From the NCBI GenBank assembly GCA_014529385.2, contig CM043962.1, forward strand, positions 42,936,598-43,000,597: a stretch of 64,000 nucleotides of DNA, in the 5' to 3' direction. The translations under genes and the position numbers were made by a program. Shown piece by piece: positions 44,861 through 56,475 of this stretch; position 1 is the first letter of the stretch; the number at the start of each line of letters is the position of its first letter. Origin of the DNA: Adiantum capillus-veneris (lineage: Eukaryota; Streptophyta; Polypodiopsida; Polypodiales; Pteridaceae). Under the pieces are notes generated by a model. The model made no database searches, was not told where the DNA came from, and worked only from the letters and a program-made list of their open reading frames with translations.

Positions 44861-45725
44861 CCAAGGGTGAATTTCAAGGGTAGGTTTAATAAAGGGATAT
44901 GGGGTGGAAGGAGGGAGGTAAATTATTGGATCGCTTAGTTCTTGAGAGCTACAGGTATAAATGATGAAGAGTGAAGGTTTTGCATTGATATGGATCTTTC
45001 ACTAAGTGGTTAATTGGTAAATAGCATGTGCCTAACTAATATTGTGTGAAAAATGGCTGCAATGTTTGTGTCTTGGGTGCATAGTATGTTTTTGAGTTGC
45101 ACTTTTAAGATCACATGAAAATGATAAGTTGTAGAATGTCTCTCTCTTATTTAGAGGAAAACATGGAGTATGGATTCAGTTGAACGGCTACTTACCCTAC
45201 CTATCCATGGTGTGGTTCCATGGTCTTTTCGGCCCTTGAGGATGGTGGTCGCTACAGGTTAGAGCCATCAAGGTACAAAGCACCCTTCGCACTTTCCTGA
45301 TCACTTTGCAGCCCATTCATTTTCCCATTCTGTGGGACACCAAGAGATAGTGTCTCCTTTTTTGAGTATTTTGTGCACATTGGGCAATCCATCGTGCTAT
45401 GTATTGATAGGGCTTCCTATCGTTGTTGGAGTTTGCAGCGTTGGCTTGATTAGAGAATTTTACATGCTTTCCTTTCATAGTACTGGTCATGCGTTTGGGA
45501 TCTGGGCATCAGCCGCCACATCTCTTACTTCTTTTGGATGTTAGTTCGTAAGGATTGCCTGTTGGCACTTGGGCTATTGGACTGGCCATGACCTGACTTG
45601 TCAGGGATGTACATTACGGATTGCTGAGTGCTTGCGACATTGCTTCTGGGTATGCCGGTATCTCGCCCGTATGCTCATTTTGTCTGGCATGCAGTTTGCA
45701 TGCTTTCATGTCGAGCTGGTAGTAT
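44861..45725. other. Probable intron or 3' flank; no gene seen
   Basis: No RRM-coding exon in any frame. If the exon above is part of a live gene, its RRMs must lie beyond, behind a long TE-filled intron, or be lost. Confidence 0.45.
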
Positions 45726-45902
45726 CAGTGTGACATGAAACGTTTCGTGGTTTCGGTCGTTTCGGGATTTCGAGGTTTTGAAACGTTTTGTTTCATAGCG
45801 TCGAAAACATGAAACAGGTTTCATAAACGACATGAAATTATATATTAATAAAATATGATAAATATGTATACAATGTAGCACACATGACTCTAGACTTTAA
45901 TG

Positions 45903-45998
<96 letters not shown>

Positions 45999-46361
45999 GT
46001 GCTCACTGCTCAGTGCTCACTGCTTAGAAGCGACTTCAAGCGAGCCCGATCAAAGAGATGTTCAGTATTGATGAAAGTTAAAACACAGCCATTAGTTTCA
46101 TGAATCATAATTGATGCATCATTGATTCATTTAGCAAAGTATTTCTATTGAACAAAGTTCAAACTTAATTCAATGTCACAAACCATAGGTTTTAGGGACC
46201 ATAATTATCTGTTAACTAGAGCTAGACCTCAAGAAAAAGGAAAAAAAACCCCAATTTGAAACGTTTTATAAAAACTGCATGTTTGTTTCATGCGTTTCGG
46301 CAAAACGTTTCATAGGTTTCGGGGTTTCATCTGCATGAAACGCGTTTTTTATGTCACACTG
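45726..46361. mobile_element. hAT-like MITE rich in gaaacg/cgtttc words
   Basis: The ends are CAGTGTGACAT (45726-45736) and ATGTCACACTG (46351-46361), an 11-bp inverted repeat. Inner sub-terminal zones on both sides are full of gaaacg/cgtttc and catgaaac words. The 8-bp flanks ggtagtat and gctggtat match at six positions, the size of a hAT target duplication. It contains a long GA microsatellite. No transposase. Confidence 0.65.
45905..45998. repeat. GA microsatellite, about 47 units
   Basis: An uninterrupted run of ga inside the hAT-like MITE. It is the longest dinucleotide run in the window. Confidence 0.92.
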
Positions 46362-47394
46362 GCTGGTATGCAGCATGGCTTTGTGATTCGGCACTTGTTC
46401 TTCGGGGTCGCACTTGCTGTAGGGGACAGCAACAGATCCGGTTCTCTTGCTTATAGACTTGGGATACAGACGGGACACGGTGGACAATGCTGCCTTCCAC
46501 GGTGCATGATTTCAACTCCCTGCAACCCCCCTGCCCCCCCTTTCCCCTTTGTATCCCTTTTTCTTGTTTTGTTGTTTCTTTTGTTTTTTGTTGATTGTCT
46601 TTCGCTTGTATGCTGCTCGAGTAGTGTTGGTGAGTCAGCCGCAACTTGTTTTTGTTTTCTTTGTTTCTTCTTTGCGTTTGTTTTCCCGTTTGTTTTTCTC
46701 CTTTCGTATATGGGTTGTGTGGGTGTGTGCCTATGCGAGAGTTGTTTTGTTCTTTTTTCATCGTCTTCTTTTTTCTTTTCTTCTTGTTTTGATCTAGACT
46801 CACGTAAGCCGCTATCCTAGTAGGCATAGCAGCAAAAATGCGCTTATTTTATTTGAAATACGGGACATCCCGTATCAAAACGTATAGCACTTCTCTAGAT
46901 GTATTCTATTCTAACGTTTTTTGTTACATACCTTAAAACTTCGTGGTTCACATTCATGTACATTAAAGACTCGTTGAGGAGGTGCATGATGCCGCTTTGT
47001 TGTCATTATGAAAAAATCATATCTAAAAAAGTTGATGTATTCTATTCTTGATTCCCAAAAACACATTCAGTACGCGTATGAAACATTGCGTATTAAACCC
47101 TAGCAGGGAATTTCATCGGGTCGCCATCTTCGGTCCTTTGGTTGCTTTTGGTTGGTTCAGAGGAGGTGAGGCTGCTCTTTATCATGGGTTCTGATGGTGT
47201 ATCCATTGGGATCAGATTGTTAGCAGATACACACAGTTTTACTCACAATTTAGTGTTGTAGAGGTATGTTGTTTGACATGCAAAGTGGTAGGAGAAAGGC
47301 TGTCATCACCACAGCTTTTGGACTTCCTTTAGAGCTACCTTTCATACAATGCCCATTCCTAGGATCCTGAAGGTTCTTTCCCTTAAGAAGAGGG
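46362..47394. other. No gene seen
   Basis: T-rich stretch (46500-46800) with long shadow ORFs on both strands, and small palindromes such as acgggacatcccgt at 46861-46874. The word gatgtattctattct occurs twice (46898 and 47035). No element edges are certain. Confidence 0.45.
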
Positions 47395-48231
47395 TGCTAC
47401 AAAGTTCAATTTGAGGCATCGGACGAAGCAAGTTTAGCGTTGGAATAAAATCTTCTCAGCTTCAGTAGAGTGTCACAAGACGGGCACCCCTTGCCAACGC
47501 AAAAGAACAGTTTGAACAACTTTAAGCACTTCAATAACAACTGAAATTGAAAGAGAGAGAGAGCACATGCGACACTTATTGGCGGAATTCCACCCTAGAG
47601 AGTATTGGCCCCAAACCTTGGCGCCCCTTTCGGTATTTCTTTATATGAACTCAGTATAATGCCGATACTCGCGCTCTACACCTTCTCTTTGAAGCGTGCT
47701 AGAGACTGAGCCCTCTGCACATATTTAAAGACCCTTGGGCTCAAAAGCAGTTACATGAAAAGCAGTAAACACAAAAGCATCTGGTCCAAAAGTGCCAAAA
47801 GATGCTAGCAAGTTTTGCGGAAATCCGTACAGTGCCCGTCATCAGCGTAAAATGTGGAAATCATACTATCACGTCAGTGCTGTCAGCGAAAATTACGGAA
47901 ATTTGTACAACTGCCACGTCAGCATGCCAACGTGAAATCCATACAGTTGCCACGTCAGCATGCCAACGTGAAATCCGGGATTCCGTATAGCTTTGCCACG
48001 TCATCAGCTCCCCACGCAATTGTCTTGCTTTACTTATTCTCTTTAGGTCACTTGGGCCCTATCGGACGGGGTCCCATAAGTTGGCGAAACAACTTTAAAA
48101 ATAGACCCACTCGGCGAGGATTTGTAAGTTGGTGCAACTTCTTCTGTTGCTTCTAGGGTTTAGGCCCATCGACCGGGATCTGCAAGTCGGCTCCGTTCTT
48201 CAATAGCTTGACACATCAGCAATTTGTGACA
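47395..48231 (-). repeat. LTR of the E/F family, probably 3' LTR of F
   Basis: The inner edge is clear: the minus strand reads AAGGGGGGA then TGTCACAAATTGC at 48231, the same junction as in E (57474-57495). The block ggccccaaaccttggcgcccctttcggtatttctttat at 47600-47645 is the reverse of the E LTR R/U5 region. Direct repeats of tgccacgtcagcatgccaacgtgaaatcc occur at 47910-47975. The outer edge (about 47395) is uncertain. Confidence 0.7.
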
Positions 48232-48269
48232 TCCCCCCTTCTTGATTACAACATATTTGCAAAACAACT

Positions 48270-49590
48270 CAAGTTAGCTCAAAAATTTCTGAGGGACATT
48301 CCGAGGGACAATCCGTTTGCTCTTTTTTTGTGAGGCTGAGGTGGAGGCTGGAGCAAGGACCTTGTCTTGCTGAAGAGGGTCGAATTGGGCCCCGTGGGAA
48401 CCCAATGCTAAAGGGCAGGAGCCTGAGGAACACTTTGAGTGCTAGGCTGGCGCGGTGGCCCCTGCCGACGTCGATCACAAACCTGCTGCCAGCCCTCCTC
48501 TTCTTGAGCCCTAGGCTTGGAGGGTGGCTCTGCCCACGTATTCTGTGACTCTGCCTGTTGCTGCTGGACAGTCCTTGAGGGCTGGGGCTGGGCCTGTGGT
48601 GTAGGTTGGGGTCTCCTCCATGGACAGGCCTTCGTAAGATGGCCCATCTGTCGACAAATGAAACACTGATTCGATAGGCCCGAATCCTCCATGCTCTGTC
48701 GGAACCAACCCCCACTCACCCGAGGAAGTAGGATGACCTTCGGGAGAGTGTGGGTGTCTCTAACCAGAACATGTAATGAGGGAATGCCGACCGCCTTGGT
48801 AGCTATTGAGGCTGCCGTGCGAGGTGTCTCCAGGACAGTCCCAATCTTTGAGCCTATCCTGGACAAAAGTGGTAGGTACTCCCTCCTCAAACCAGGAAAG
48901 CAGACGGAGATGGGAAGGTCTGCCTCCTCTACCAGAACATTTGAAGCTGGGTCAAAACCAGTCTCCACTATCGAAAATGGGCTCAAACTGCTCGGATGGT
49001 CAAGGGTACCGCGATGACCTTGGACGCCATCTGAGGTCTCAAACTCTATCTAATAGTAGGCGTGTCCGAGGAACTGAACGTCCAAGATCTTGTTGGCGTT
49101 CAATCTCTGCGGCTAGGCTCGCTTGCTCTGTCAGGGATAGAGCAAGTCGAATGGTGGGCTGAGCGGGGTCGGGCGAGGGGGCTTCCTGAGAGTCCCTTTG
49201 AGGTGGAGCATGAGCGTCCATTAGTGTCTGCTGCGGATTGCCCTGGAGAAGGGCGGAAAGACGAAGACGAGAGGTGGCCCTCTGCTGGCCAAGCACATCG
49301 AGAACGTCAAGAGTAATGACGCTTTCAGCCGAGCAAGACCCGAGGCAAGGGGGGTGGGGGCCGGGGCGATGCGGAGGGATCGGGATTGCGAAGCAGGGGC
49401 GGGCGAGTTGAAGCGCGGCGGGCTGAGGCTTGGGCTGGCTGCGGTGCTGCGTGTTGGGGCAGAACGCAGGCTGTGGGCAAGCTGGGCAGCGCACTGAGAG
49501 TTAGGGGGAGAGCGATGGCGAGAGAGAGGGGAGGCGAGGTGCAGAGCGTAGGCGAGGGGATGAGCGGGGGCAGCAGCGAGCCAAGGTTCC
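48270..49590 (-). pseudogene. LINE ORF1-like fragment (DUF4283 and CCHC), GC-rich
   Basis: Minus-strand frame 48986-48408 reads ADLPISVCFPGLRREYLPLLSRIG, IATKAVGIPSLHVLVRD, then a zinc knuckle CFICRQMGHLTKACP. This is the layout of plant LINE ORF1 (DUF4283 domain then zf-CCHC). Upstream frames 49633-49039 are Pro/Ala-rich. A Gln/Pro-rich tail follows the knuckle. No endonuclease or RT follows. GC content is visibly higher than in the surroundings. It interrupts the F 3' untranslated region, which continues on both sides (49600-49890 and 48232-48265). Confidence 0.65.
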
Positions 49591-49889
49591 AGATTAACTG
49601 ATCCTTATTGCGATCATGTCCATAGAATCTCAAGACCGAAATGGAGCAGTCATTTTATCTTTCAAACCTGCACTCAAACACTCACATGTGAGAATACACA
49701 TAAATCAGATTCATTTCGAGAATTCCCATGTCAAAGAAAAAATAGTGACTTTATTCCATTTGGGTAACCTGTGACAAAGGAGCGGAGTGACTCCCCTCTT
49801 GTGCAGTCCTGTCTGCACCAGGTTCAACCTTGTGCTGATCCATGGGATGTTGAAGCTAGACATAAAATCTCAAGGTAAAGTTTCAATAT

Positions 49890-50465
49890 CTGAGGAATAT
49901 CTGCTAGGTCCTCCTCCTCCATCCACTTCGCATCAATGTCGGAAAGTTCTTGAATTTCACTAAGAATCGTCGTATCACTTTACCGTTCACTTTCCTTTCC
50001 TTGTGAGCCAGTCTCGGTTTGGAAACGAGTATGTCCTCGCTCTCTTATACTCTAGGTTGCTCCTCAAGCTCCGTGTCGACTTGCACCTCACCCTTGAAAG
50101 GTTTCAATAGACTCACATGAGAAGCATTGTGAATCTTCCAAGTATCTGGCAACTTGAGTCTGAAGGATACATCATTTATCTTCTCTTGAATTTGGAAAGG
50201 GTCATAGTACCGCGTTCTTAGCTTCGGAAAAACAACCACTCCTTTCCCTTTCGTTCCTTAGGCATGCCTTCTCAAACCGTAAGAGCACCCAATCATCTTC
50301 CTTCAGTTGCAAGTTGCGTCAATTCTTGTTGGTTGCCTTCTTATGCCGTGCTTGAGACTTCTAAGAGCCTCGTGCACTTGTGCAAAAGCTGTATCCAGAT
50401 CTAGATCATACTGATTTGCTCAAAAATCTTATCCTGGGTCTAGGGAATTCTCTGATCTACCACTT
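49890..50465 (-). pseudogene. F integrase C-terminus and chromodomain-like tail
   Basis: Frame 50239-50045 reads FPKLRTRYYDPFQIQEKINDVSFRLKLPDTWKIHN, HVSLLKPFKGE, homologous to E and H. The tail KVIRRFLVKFKNFP at 49940-49990 is followed by a one-base frameshift (DAKWMEEEDLADI is in another frame). Upstream, LDTAFAQVHEAL is readable at about 50395. Confidence 0.75.
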
Positions 50466-50995
50466 GATTCCCTTTTCGTTTCTTTCCTTGTGCCGTGGGA
50501 CCTATGGGTAGCTTCGCTAGCTTCCCCTGTTCATTGGCAAGTCAGTCTCAATCATCGGAACTCTGAGAGGCACTTTCATCTGATACCCTTTCTTCTCTGG
50601 AATCCTCTAAGGAACTTGCATCTGGCTCCCTTAGCTCGTCGGAACTTTCGTATGTGCTACCATCTGATTCTCCAGAATCTTGTGATGAGTTGTCATCCGG
50701 TTTCCTTGATTCATTCTCTTCAATCTGGCGGACTCTTGCCTCGTTGAGGTGGATACTATCCTGTTTGGAAGATAAGTCAATGAGCCAGCATGCATTCCAA
50801 ATTGTTGCTTAGCATGTCCCATAAGTCACTGAATGGAGTCAGACTTATGGTTCAGACAATAGTCTCAAATCTCTTTTTGGCCAACCACAACAAAACCTGC
50901 TCAATCTGGTTTCTTTGGCCAATAAGTATCCCAAAACCTCTGGCAGTAGTCATCTAATGTATCTTTCTTCAAATACCTCAAATGACGCCTTCCCC
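50466..50995 (-). pseudogene. Displaced gag segment inside F integrase
   Basis: On the minus strand KKDTLDDYCQRFWDTYW (about 50910-50970) and MGHAKQQFGMHAGSLTYLPN (50822-50760) match E gag (TKSDTVNSYCERFW and MSHAKRGFAIHSGSLTYPT at 53205-53430). A gag piece therefore lies between integrase core remnants (51000-51120) and the integrase C-terminus. The F gag at the 5' end lacks exactly this part. Confidence 0.7.
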
Positions 50996-51504
50996 TCCAA
51001 AGAATAAACTGTGTTGTTGTAGGCAAATCTCCACCAAGGGCAAATACGTTTCCCATTGAGTCTTCTAATCCGAAATAGAAGACTTCAACAAATCCAAAGC
51101 CAGTGAATTGGCTATCACAAATTACCCATATGACTGGGGGTGGGACGAGGACAAAAAAGGTGGACAATTACACTTTATCAGAACCTTTTCTCTCAGCGGT
51201 TGTGTAAAACACAACATTGTTTTCCACATCAAATAGCCGTCCCGTATGGAATAGCTTGCAACTGTCTCTCCACTCTGTATCCGGTGAGAGATATTTGCAA
51301 AATCAAGATTTGTGGCGCATTGATCTACCATATCCTCGAAGCTTCGATGATGTATTATGGAAATAGCCAGAACCAAGGGCTTTCGAGACAATGCATATGC
51401 CACTAAGTTGTTTAGTCCCTGAACTTGAACTATCTGGAAGTGGAACTGGGACAAGATGTTAGCCCACCACATCTGCTTTTCCGAAAGCTGCTTCTGTGAC
51501 AAGA
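50996..51504 (-). pseudogene. F RNase H end and integrase remnants
   Basis: Frame 51502-51122: QKQLSEKQMWWANILSQFHFQI, ALSRKPLVLAISIIHHRSFEDMVDQCAT, CFTQPLREKVLIKCNCPPF. It then jumps to FSSS-like and IANSLALDLLKSSIS (51060-51120). The zinc domain and most of the integrase core are deleted between CPPF and SSS. The last five bases, caaga, are the E target. Confidence 0.78.
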
Positions 51505-52063
51505 TGTCACAAAGTGATGACGTGGCGGAGAGCAGAAACCCTAATTTCTGCCAGAAACCCTAAAATTCTTGCAAATCCTAATTTTCGCCAAAAACCCTAA
51601 ATTCCGGAAATCGCGGAGACGGATTATTAAAAAAAAATAAAATAATTTTTTTTTGTGGAAAATGATGAGAGACGCGAATATTGCTTTTGCTTTTAAAAAA
51701 AAAAAAAAAGAGAAAAGACTCTCTAAGAGAGAGAGAGAGAACTGATGCTTTTGATTTTAAAAGCTTTTGGGGCTCTGCTTTTGGGCATCCCTTGTAACCT
51801 TTAAATTAGTGGTGAGGGCCTCACTTCTCAGAGCATCTGGACGCAGAGTCTGAGAGTGAAACCCTAACCGCTCTCTTGTACTTTGATGATTGATCAATAT
51901 AAAAAGAAATACCGAAAGGGGCGCCAGTCTATGGGGCCAATATCTCTAGGCACGGAACTCCGCCGGGCCAGTGCAAATCTATTGTGATCTGTGAATTGTT
52001 TTGAAGTGGTTATTTGGTGCTGTCGCGGTTGATTCTTGACTTGGAGTGTCCAAGTTTGTTACA
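51505..52063 (+). repeat. 5' LTR of E
   Basis: 559 bp, TGTCACAAAG to GTTTGTTACA. It contains telobox words near its start (51536-51600), A-rich runs, and a TATA-like caatataaaaag at about 51894. A conserved R/U5 block gaaaggggcgccagtctatgg follows. Confidence 0.95.
51536..51600 (+). promoter_or_regulatory. Telobox cluster in E 5' LTR
   Basis: aaaccctaa occurs at 51536-51544, 51555-51563 and 51592-51600. A one-base variant aaatcctaa lies at 51573-51581. The spacing is 18-19 bases. In the 3' LTR the third copy is intact. A further aaaccctaa lies at 51859. The telobox is known in plants as a binding site of TRB-type telomere-repeat proteins; its function here is inferred. Confidence 0.7.
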
Positions 52064-52064
52064 G

Positions 52065-52076
52065 TGGTATCAGAGC
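52065..52076 (+). promoter_or_regulatory. E primer-binding site (tRNA-iMet)
   Basis: TGGTATCAGAGC, one base after the 5' LTR. Confidence 0.95.
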
Positions 52077-52135
52077 ACGGCCGATTTCTCTTTTACGGGA
52101 AATCCGATCCTCGAAATTTTTTTTCTGCGGCACCT

Positions 52136-53709
52136 ATGGCTTCAGGCAATGATCAGTCGACTCCCTCTGCATCTGGAGATGCGGGCTGGGATCACAACGA
52201 AGATTCAGACAGAGAGTATGGCCCGCCTCGGCCTACTCAGGCGGAGCAAAGAGAGATGGAGCGTCGTCAATTGATTTGTGATGCAACAAAGATGATGCTC
52301 AATTTTGCCAAGGACCCGAAGATGGCAAAATATATGAACCAGACCTCTTTGAAAGAGGTACAGATGGAGTGGCAGAGAACCACAACACCACTCCCGAAAC
52401 CCGCTCTCGAGAAACCTTCTGCCTCCAAGAAATATACGGAGAAGGAACTGGAGAACGTGGTTGATGCACGGATTGCTCAGCTTTTCGACATGCAAAAGAA
52501 AGGCAAAAAGCACGGCAAAAAGCAGAACAAAGGTACTGACTTCTCGAGATATTTAGGTCGTCGGTCGACATTTGACAAGGCAAAGAAATTGAAGAAGCGC
52601 GTCAAGTTTGAAGACCTACCCAGTTCTTCTTCTTCTTCTTCTGACAGTTCTTCTAGCTCCTCGGATTCGAGCGAAGAAGACAGAAAAAGCAAAAAGCGAA
52701 GCAAGGAACAAAGCTTCGGAAAGGGCAAGAAAAAGGCAAAGAAGGCTACATCTCGCCCAGAGACTGACAGTTCTACTGAGGACTCGTCTACAGACAGCTC
52801 AGATTCCGATGACGGAAAGTTTTATGCGAACAAGAAGAATTTTTACAAAGCCAACCAGTATGACTTTCTCGAAGATAAAAGCAAGAAAGTCCGAGAGTTT
52901 AAGGAAGGTGGCCACTCGATCAAGTTTGATACTTTTCAAGATACTCAGATGCTTCGAAGGCTTTGTCTTTTATACAACAGTTTGACATCGCTTTCGCGGG
53001 AGGACGCTATTCAGAGCACTCCAAGATTCGGAGAGCTACCTCTTACTTTAAGGGGAATGCTCGTACTTGGTGGTCCACGCTTCTATTAAGCAAGACTGTG
53101 CAAGTTACATGGTTGAAATTCAAGAGGCTTTTTATTTCTTCTTGGTTGACTCAAGAGTTTGAGCGAGATATACGAGCTGCTTGGAACCATCTTCGGATGA
53201 CCAAGAGCGATACAGTGAATTCTTATTGTGAAAGATTCTGGAGCTCTTTTCTACCCGCCTCTTCATTCAAGAAGATCTCGTTCAGAGAACAGTTTGAGTG
53301 GTTTACCTTGGGTCTACCTACAGAGATCCGAGATCACTGCTTGGAACAGAAGTCGGCTTCTATTCAGGAGTTGATGAGTCATGCGAAGCGGGGCTTTGCC
53401 ATTCACTCTGGTAGTCTGACCTACCCCACAGATGAGGCAATGACACAACGAGCCGAACAGACTTCTGGGAATGAAAGTAGAATGAAAAAGAGCAACCCAG
53501 AGAAAAAAAAAAAAAAGGATGCACGACCCAAGCTTACTCCTGAGGAGAGAGCTCGCTTCATCAGAGAGGGGAAGTGCTTTGGATGCGGGGAACATGGACA
53601 TATTTCCGCGAAGTGCCCTGATACGGCACAGAAAGAACAGCATGATAAAGACGACGACAGGTCTGAGAGTTCGAGAGCAGCTGAGGAATGTGGCAGAAAA
53701 GGCAGATAG
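52136..53709 (+). pseudogene. E gag with one frameshift
   Basis: ATG at 52136 (MASGNDQSTP) is preferred to the upstream in-frame ATG 52046, which lies in the LTR. Residues 1-270 contain a charged N-terminus (ERRQLICDATKMMLNFAKD), Lys-rich and Ser-rich tracts, then FKEGGHSIKFDTFQDTQ. At about 52947 a one-base loss shifts the frame. The gag core then reads ASKALSFIQQFDIAFAGG, FKGNARTWWSTLL, NSYCERFWSSFLPAS and QFEWFTLGLPTEIRDHCLEQK. It ends with the zinc knuckle CFGCGEHGHISAKCP (about 53577-53620). Stop at 53707. Joined, it would be about 520 residues. Confidence 0.88.
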
Positions 53710-54215
53710 AAAAGCAGAACTGGTACCACATGGCGTGGGACCTGCACCGAATCTAATGAATGAAAGTACAAACTTTGCCGCTATCGGGGCAAAGCGAAGG
53801 ATCAGGAAGCTCTTTTGAAGGAGCCAAGGCCAACTTCTTTTCACTTTGAATTGGCAGCTCGATTTGGAACTACGCTCGACAGACTGATGCCACAGGCGGA
53901 GGTAGTTCGACTGGCACCCGGATGGGATGTTGCCATTACACCGAGCATTGGCAAACTTCGTTTGCAATGACAGGGGTGTTCAGGGCACGTGAGTGACGTT
54001 CTACTCGGGATCCCTAGGTACCACAAGAACTACGTCGTGGTTGACTACCGGGCCGAGAAAGCGACTTTGATAAATGAAGGGTTTAGAGATTGTACTTGAT
54101 GAACTTCAGTTTTCTTACTCATTCTTTTGGGAGAACTGAACGATGGATAAAGGTTGAATATGTTTTGACCTGAAGAAAAGAATGCCAAGATTTTTTTTCT
54201 CCACGCTCATGCCGA
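53710..54215 (+). pseudogene. E protease region lacking the catalytic motif
   Basis: The frame continuing after gag reads KDQEALLKEPRPTS, then FELAARFGTTLDRLMPQAEVVRLAPGWDVAITPSIGKLRLQ, then a stop and SDVLLGIPRYHKNYVVVDYRAEKATL. It aligns with the protease of B (LLDPGSTHNFISTKLATKLGI ... LIGKLRL ... DVILGAPWF). The D-P/S-G-[ST] triad position reads KEPRPT. F shows KKPRPAS at the same place. The proteolytic role of the region is therefore lost or altered. Confidence 0.7.
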
Positions 54216-55676
54216 TTGCTTTTGAGAGGGCCTGAAGATCATACCATTGATCTGATATCTGGAAGCACGCCACCGAATCGACCACCTTATCGTGTGAGCC
54301 GAGTACAAAATGAAAAGATTATGAACTCAGTGAAAGACCTCTTGGAAAAGGGTCTTGTCCAGCCTAGTACTTCACCGTATTGCTCTCCAGTGTTGTTGGT
54401 TTTGAAGAAAGACGGATCTTGGAGAATGTGCATCGATTATAGCACTCTCAACGAAATCACCATCAAGAACAGATTTCCGATTCCTAGGATCGATGATATA
54501 CTCAACAGGTTACAGGGATCCTCGTGCTTTAGCAGGATTGACTTGAAGAGTGGATATCATCAGATCAGGATAGCACCAAGAGATGTCTACAAGACAGCTT
54601 TTCGGACGACTTTTGGGTTATTTGAGTTTTTGGTGATGCCTTTTGGCTTAACCTATGCTCCTGCGACATTTAACCGGATGATGGACAGGATTTTTCGAGA
54701 GTACAGACTATTTGTTGGCACTTTCTTTGACGACATCATTGTTTTCTCCAAGAATGAGGCAGAACATAGAGATCATCTGCTTCAAGTCTTTCAGGCATTA
54801 CGAGATCACACGTTAGTGATTAATGCAAAGAAAAGTGAATTTTTCCTACTAGAGATACATTTTTTGGGACACATTGTGTCAACAGCAGGAGTGCAAATGA
54901 ACCCGGCCAAGATAGAGACTATCCGTGATTGGCCCGATTTGAGGAATGTCCATGAAGTTAGAAGCTTCTTGGGACTGTGTTCGTACTACAGGCGGTTCAT
55001 ACGAAAGTTTGCAGAGGTTGCTTCCCCTTTGCATACCTTGACACAGAAAGGAGTACCTTTTTCGTGGGGACCCACAGAGGTGACTGCCTTTCGGACATTG
55101 AAAGAGAAATTGACTACGAGACCTATTTTGACTTTGCCGGAATTGCAGAAGTCATTTGAAGTATATTGTGATGCTTGTGGTCGTAGTCTGGGTGCGGTCT
55201 TGCTGCAAGAAGGCCATGTCATAGCTTACGAGAGCCGTTTGTTCTCTAGGCCGGAGATGACAGCACAGATCTATGGGAAAGAGCTTTTGGCGGTTATCCA
55301 TGCTCTTACTCAGTGGCGGCATTACCTACTCGGAGCGGATTTTACTGTCTTTACAAACCATCAGAGTTTGCGCTACTTCTTGTTACAAAAGCAGCTTTCG
55401 GAAAAGCTGCAGATGCGGTGGGTGAACATCTTGTCACAGTTCCACTTCCAGATTGTCCATGTGCAGGGACAGAAGAATGTGGTGGCAGATGCTTTGTCTC
55501 TGAAACCGTTGGTTCTGGCTATTTCCGCGATACATCATAGGAGCTTCGAGGATATGGTCGATCAGTATGCCACAGATACAGGTTTTGCAGATATTTTCAC
55601 ACGGATACGGGATGGGGAGACAGTAGCTGGATACACCCTTCGGGAAGGCTACTTGATGAAAAAGACTATGTTGTGA
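54216..55676 (+). pseudogene. E reverse transcriptase and RNase H (long open frame)
   Basis: This is a 486-codon open frame, the longest ORF in the window. RT motifs in order: PPNRPPYRVS (residue 20), SPVLLVLKKDGSWRMCIDYSTLN (60-82), [19 protein letters not shown] (105-125), FGLTYAPATFNRMMD (150-164), catalytic FFDDIIVFSKNEAEH (176-190), FLGHIVST and the RNase H with YCDACGRSLGAVLLQEGHVIAYES (310-333). In the RNase H end FTNHQSLR has N where relatives have D (F: FIDHDSLR). The frame ends with TGA where F has Cys (MLCFTQPLREKV). The listed first Met is within the protease-RT linker and not a real start. Confidence 0.9.
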
Positions 55677-56475
55677 GTTACACAGCCGTTGAGGGAAAAG
55701 GTTATGATCGATTGCCACTGTCCACCTTTTACGGGTCACCGCGGCATTGCTACCACCATGAGAGGGGTAGAGAGAGATTTCTTTTGGCGGAGACTGAAGA
55801 AGGATATGGAAGAGTTTGTGCGCAGTTGCTTGGTATGCCAGAAGGTCAAGTTTGACAGGCATAAGGCACAGGGATTGTTACAGCCTTTACCCAAACCCAC
55901 CCGCCCCTCGGAAAATATTGAAATGGATTTCATTTTTTTTGATCTCCCAAGAATACAGAATGATCACGATGATTTTCCGATTACATGGCACGCCTGAGAC
56001 GATTGTCTCCGACAGAGACCCCATATTTATGAGTTTGTTTTGGAAGGCAATTTGGGAGAACATTGGCACGCGGTTGCAATTCTCGTCATCGTTCCACTTG
56101 CAGACTGACGGGCAATCTGAGATTGCCAATTCAGTGATTTTAGATTTATTGAAGTCTTGTATCTCGCATCAGAAGACTCAATGGGAAAAGAACTTACCTT
56201 TGGTGGAATTTGCCTACAATAACACGATACACTCTTCGACGGGGAAGACGCCATGAGAGATTGTTGAAACTGCTGCGAAGGTTCCATCCTTCATGAGCAC
56301 GAAAGATTAGAAATTTGAAGCTGATGAATATTCGCGAGACTTGGATACGGCTTTTGCCAAGGTTCGCGAGACTTTGCAGGAGTCTCAAGAACGACAGAAA
56401 AAGGCAGCAGATCGCCATCGTCGCGACTGGAAACTGAAGGAGCATGATTGGGTGCTCTTACTTTTGAGAAGGCAC
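55677..56475 (+). pseudogene. E integrase with core deletion
   Basis: After the TGA the frame continues VTQPLREKVMIDCHCPPFTGHRGIATT and CLVCQKVKFDRHKAQ (zinc domain), then MDFIFFDLPRIQNDHDD. It jumps into another frame at FRLHGTPETIVSDRDPIFM and goes on QTDGQSEIANSVILDLLK, EFAYNNTIHSSTGKTP. About 45-50 codons expected between the first catalytic Asp and HGTPETI are missing. A stop follows KTP, and a further frame change lies near 56450. Confidence 0.85.

Noticed and set aside
46290-46827. Long overlapping ORFs on both strands (176 and 157 codons)
   Set aside because: T-rich low-complexity sequence gives chance open frames; no recognisable protein and both strands are open.
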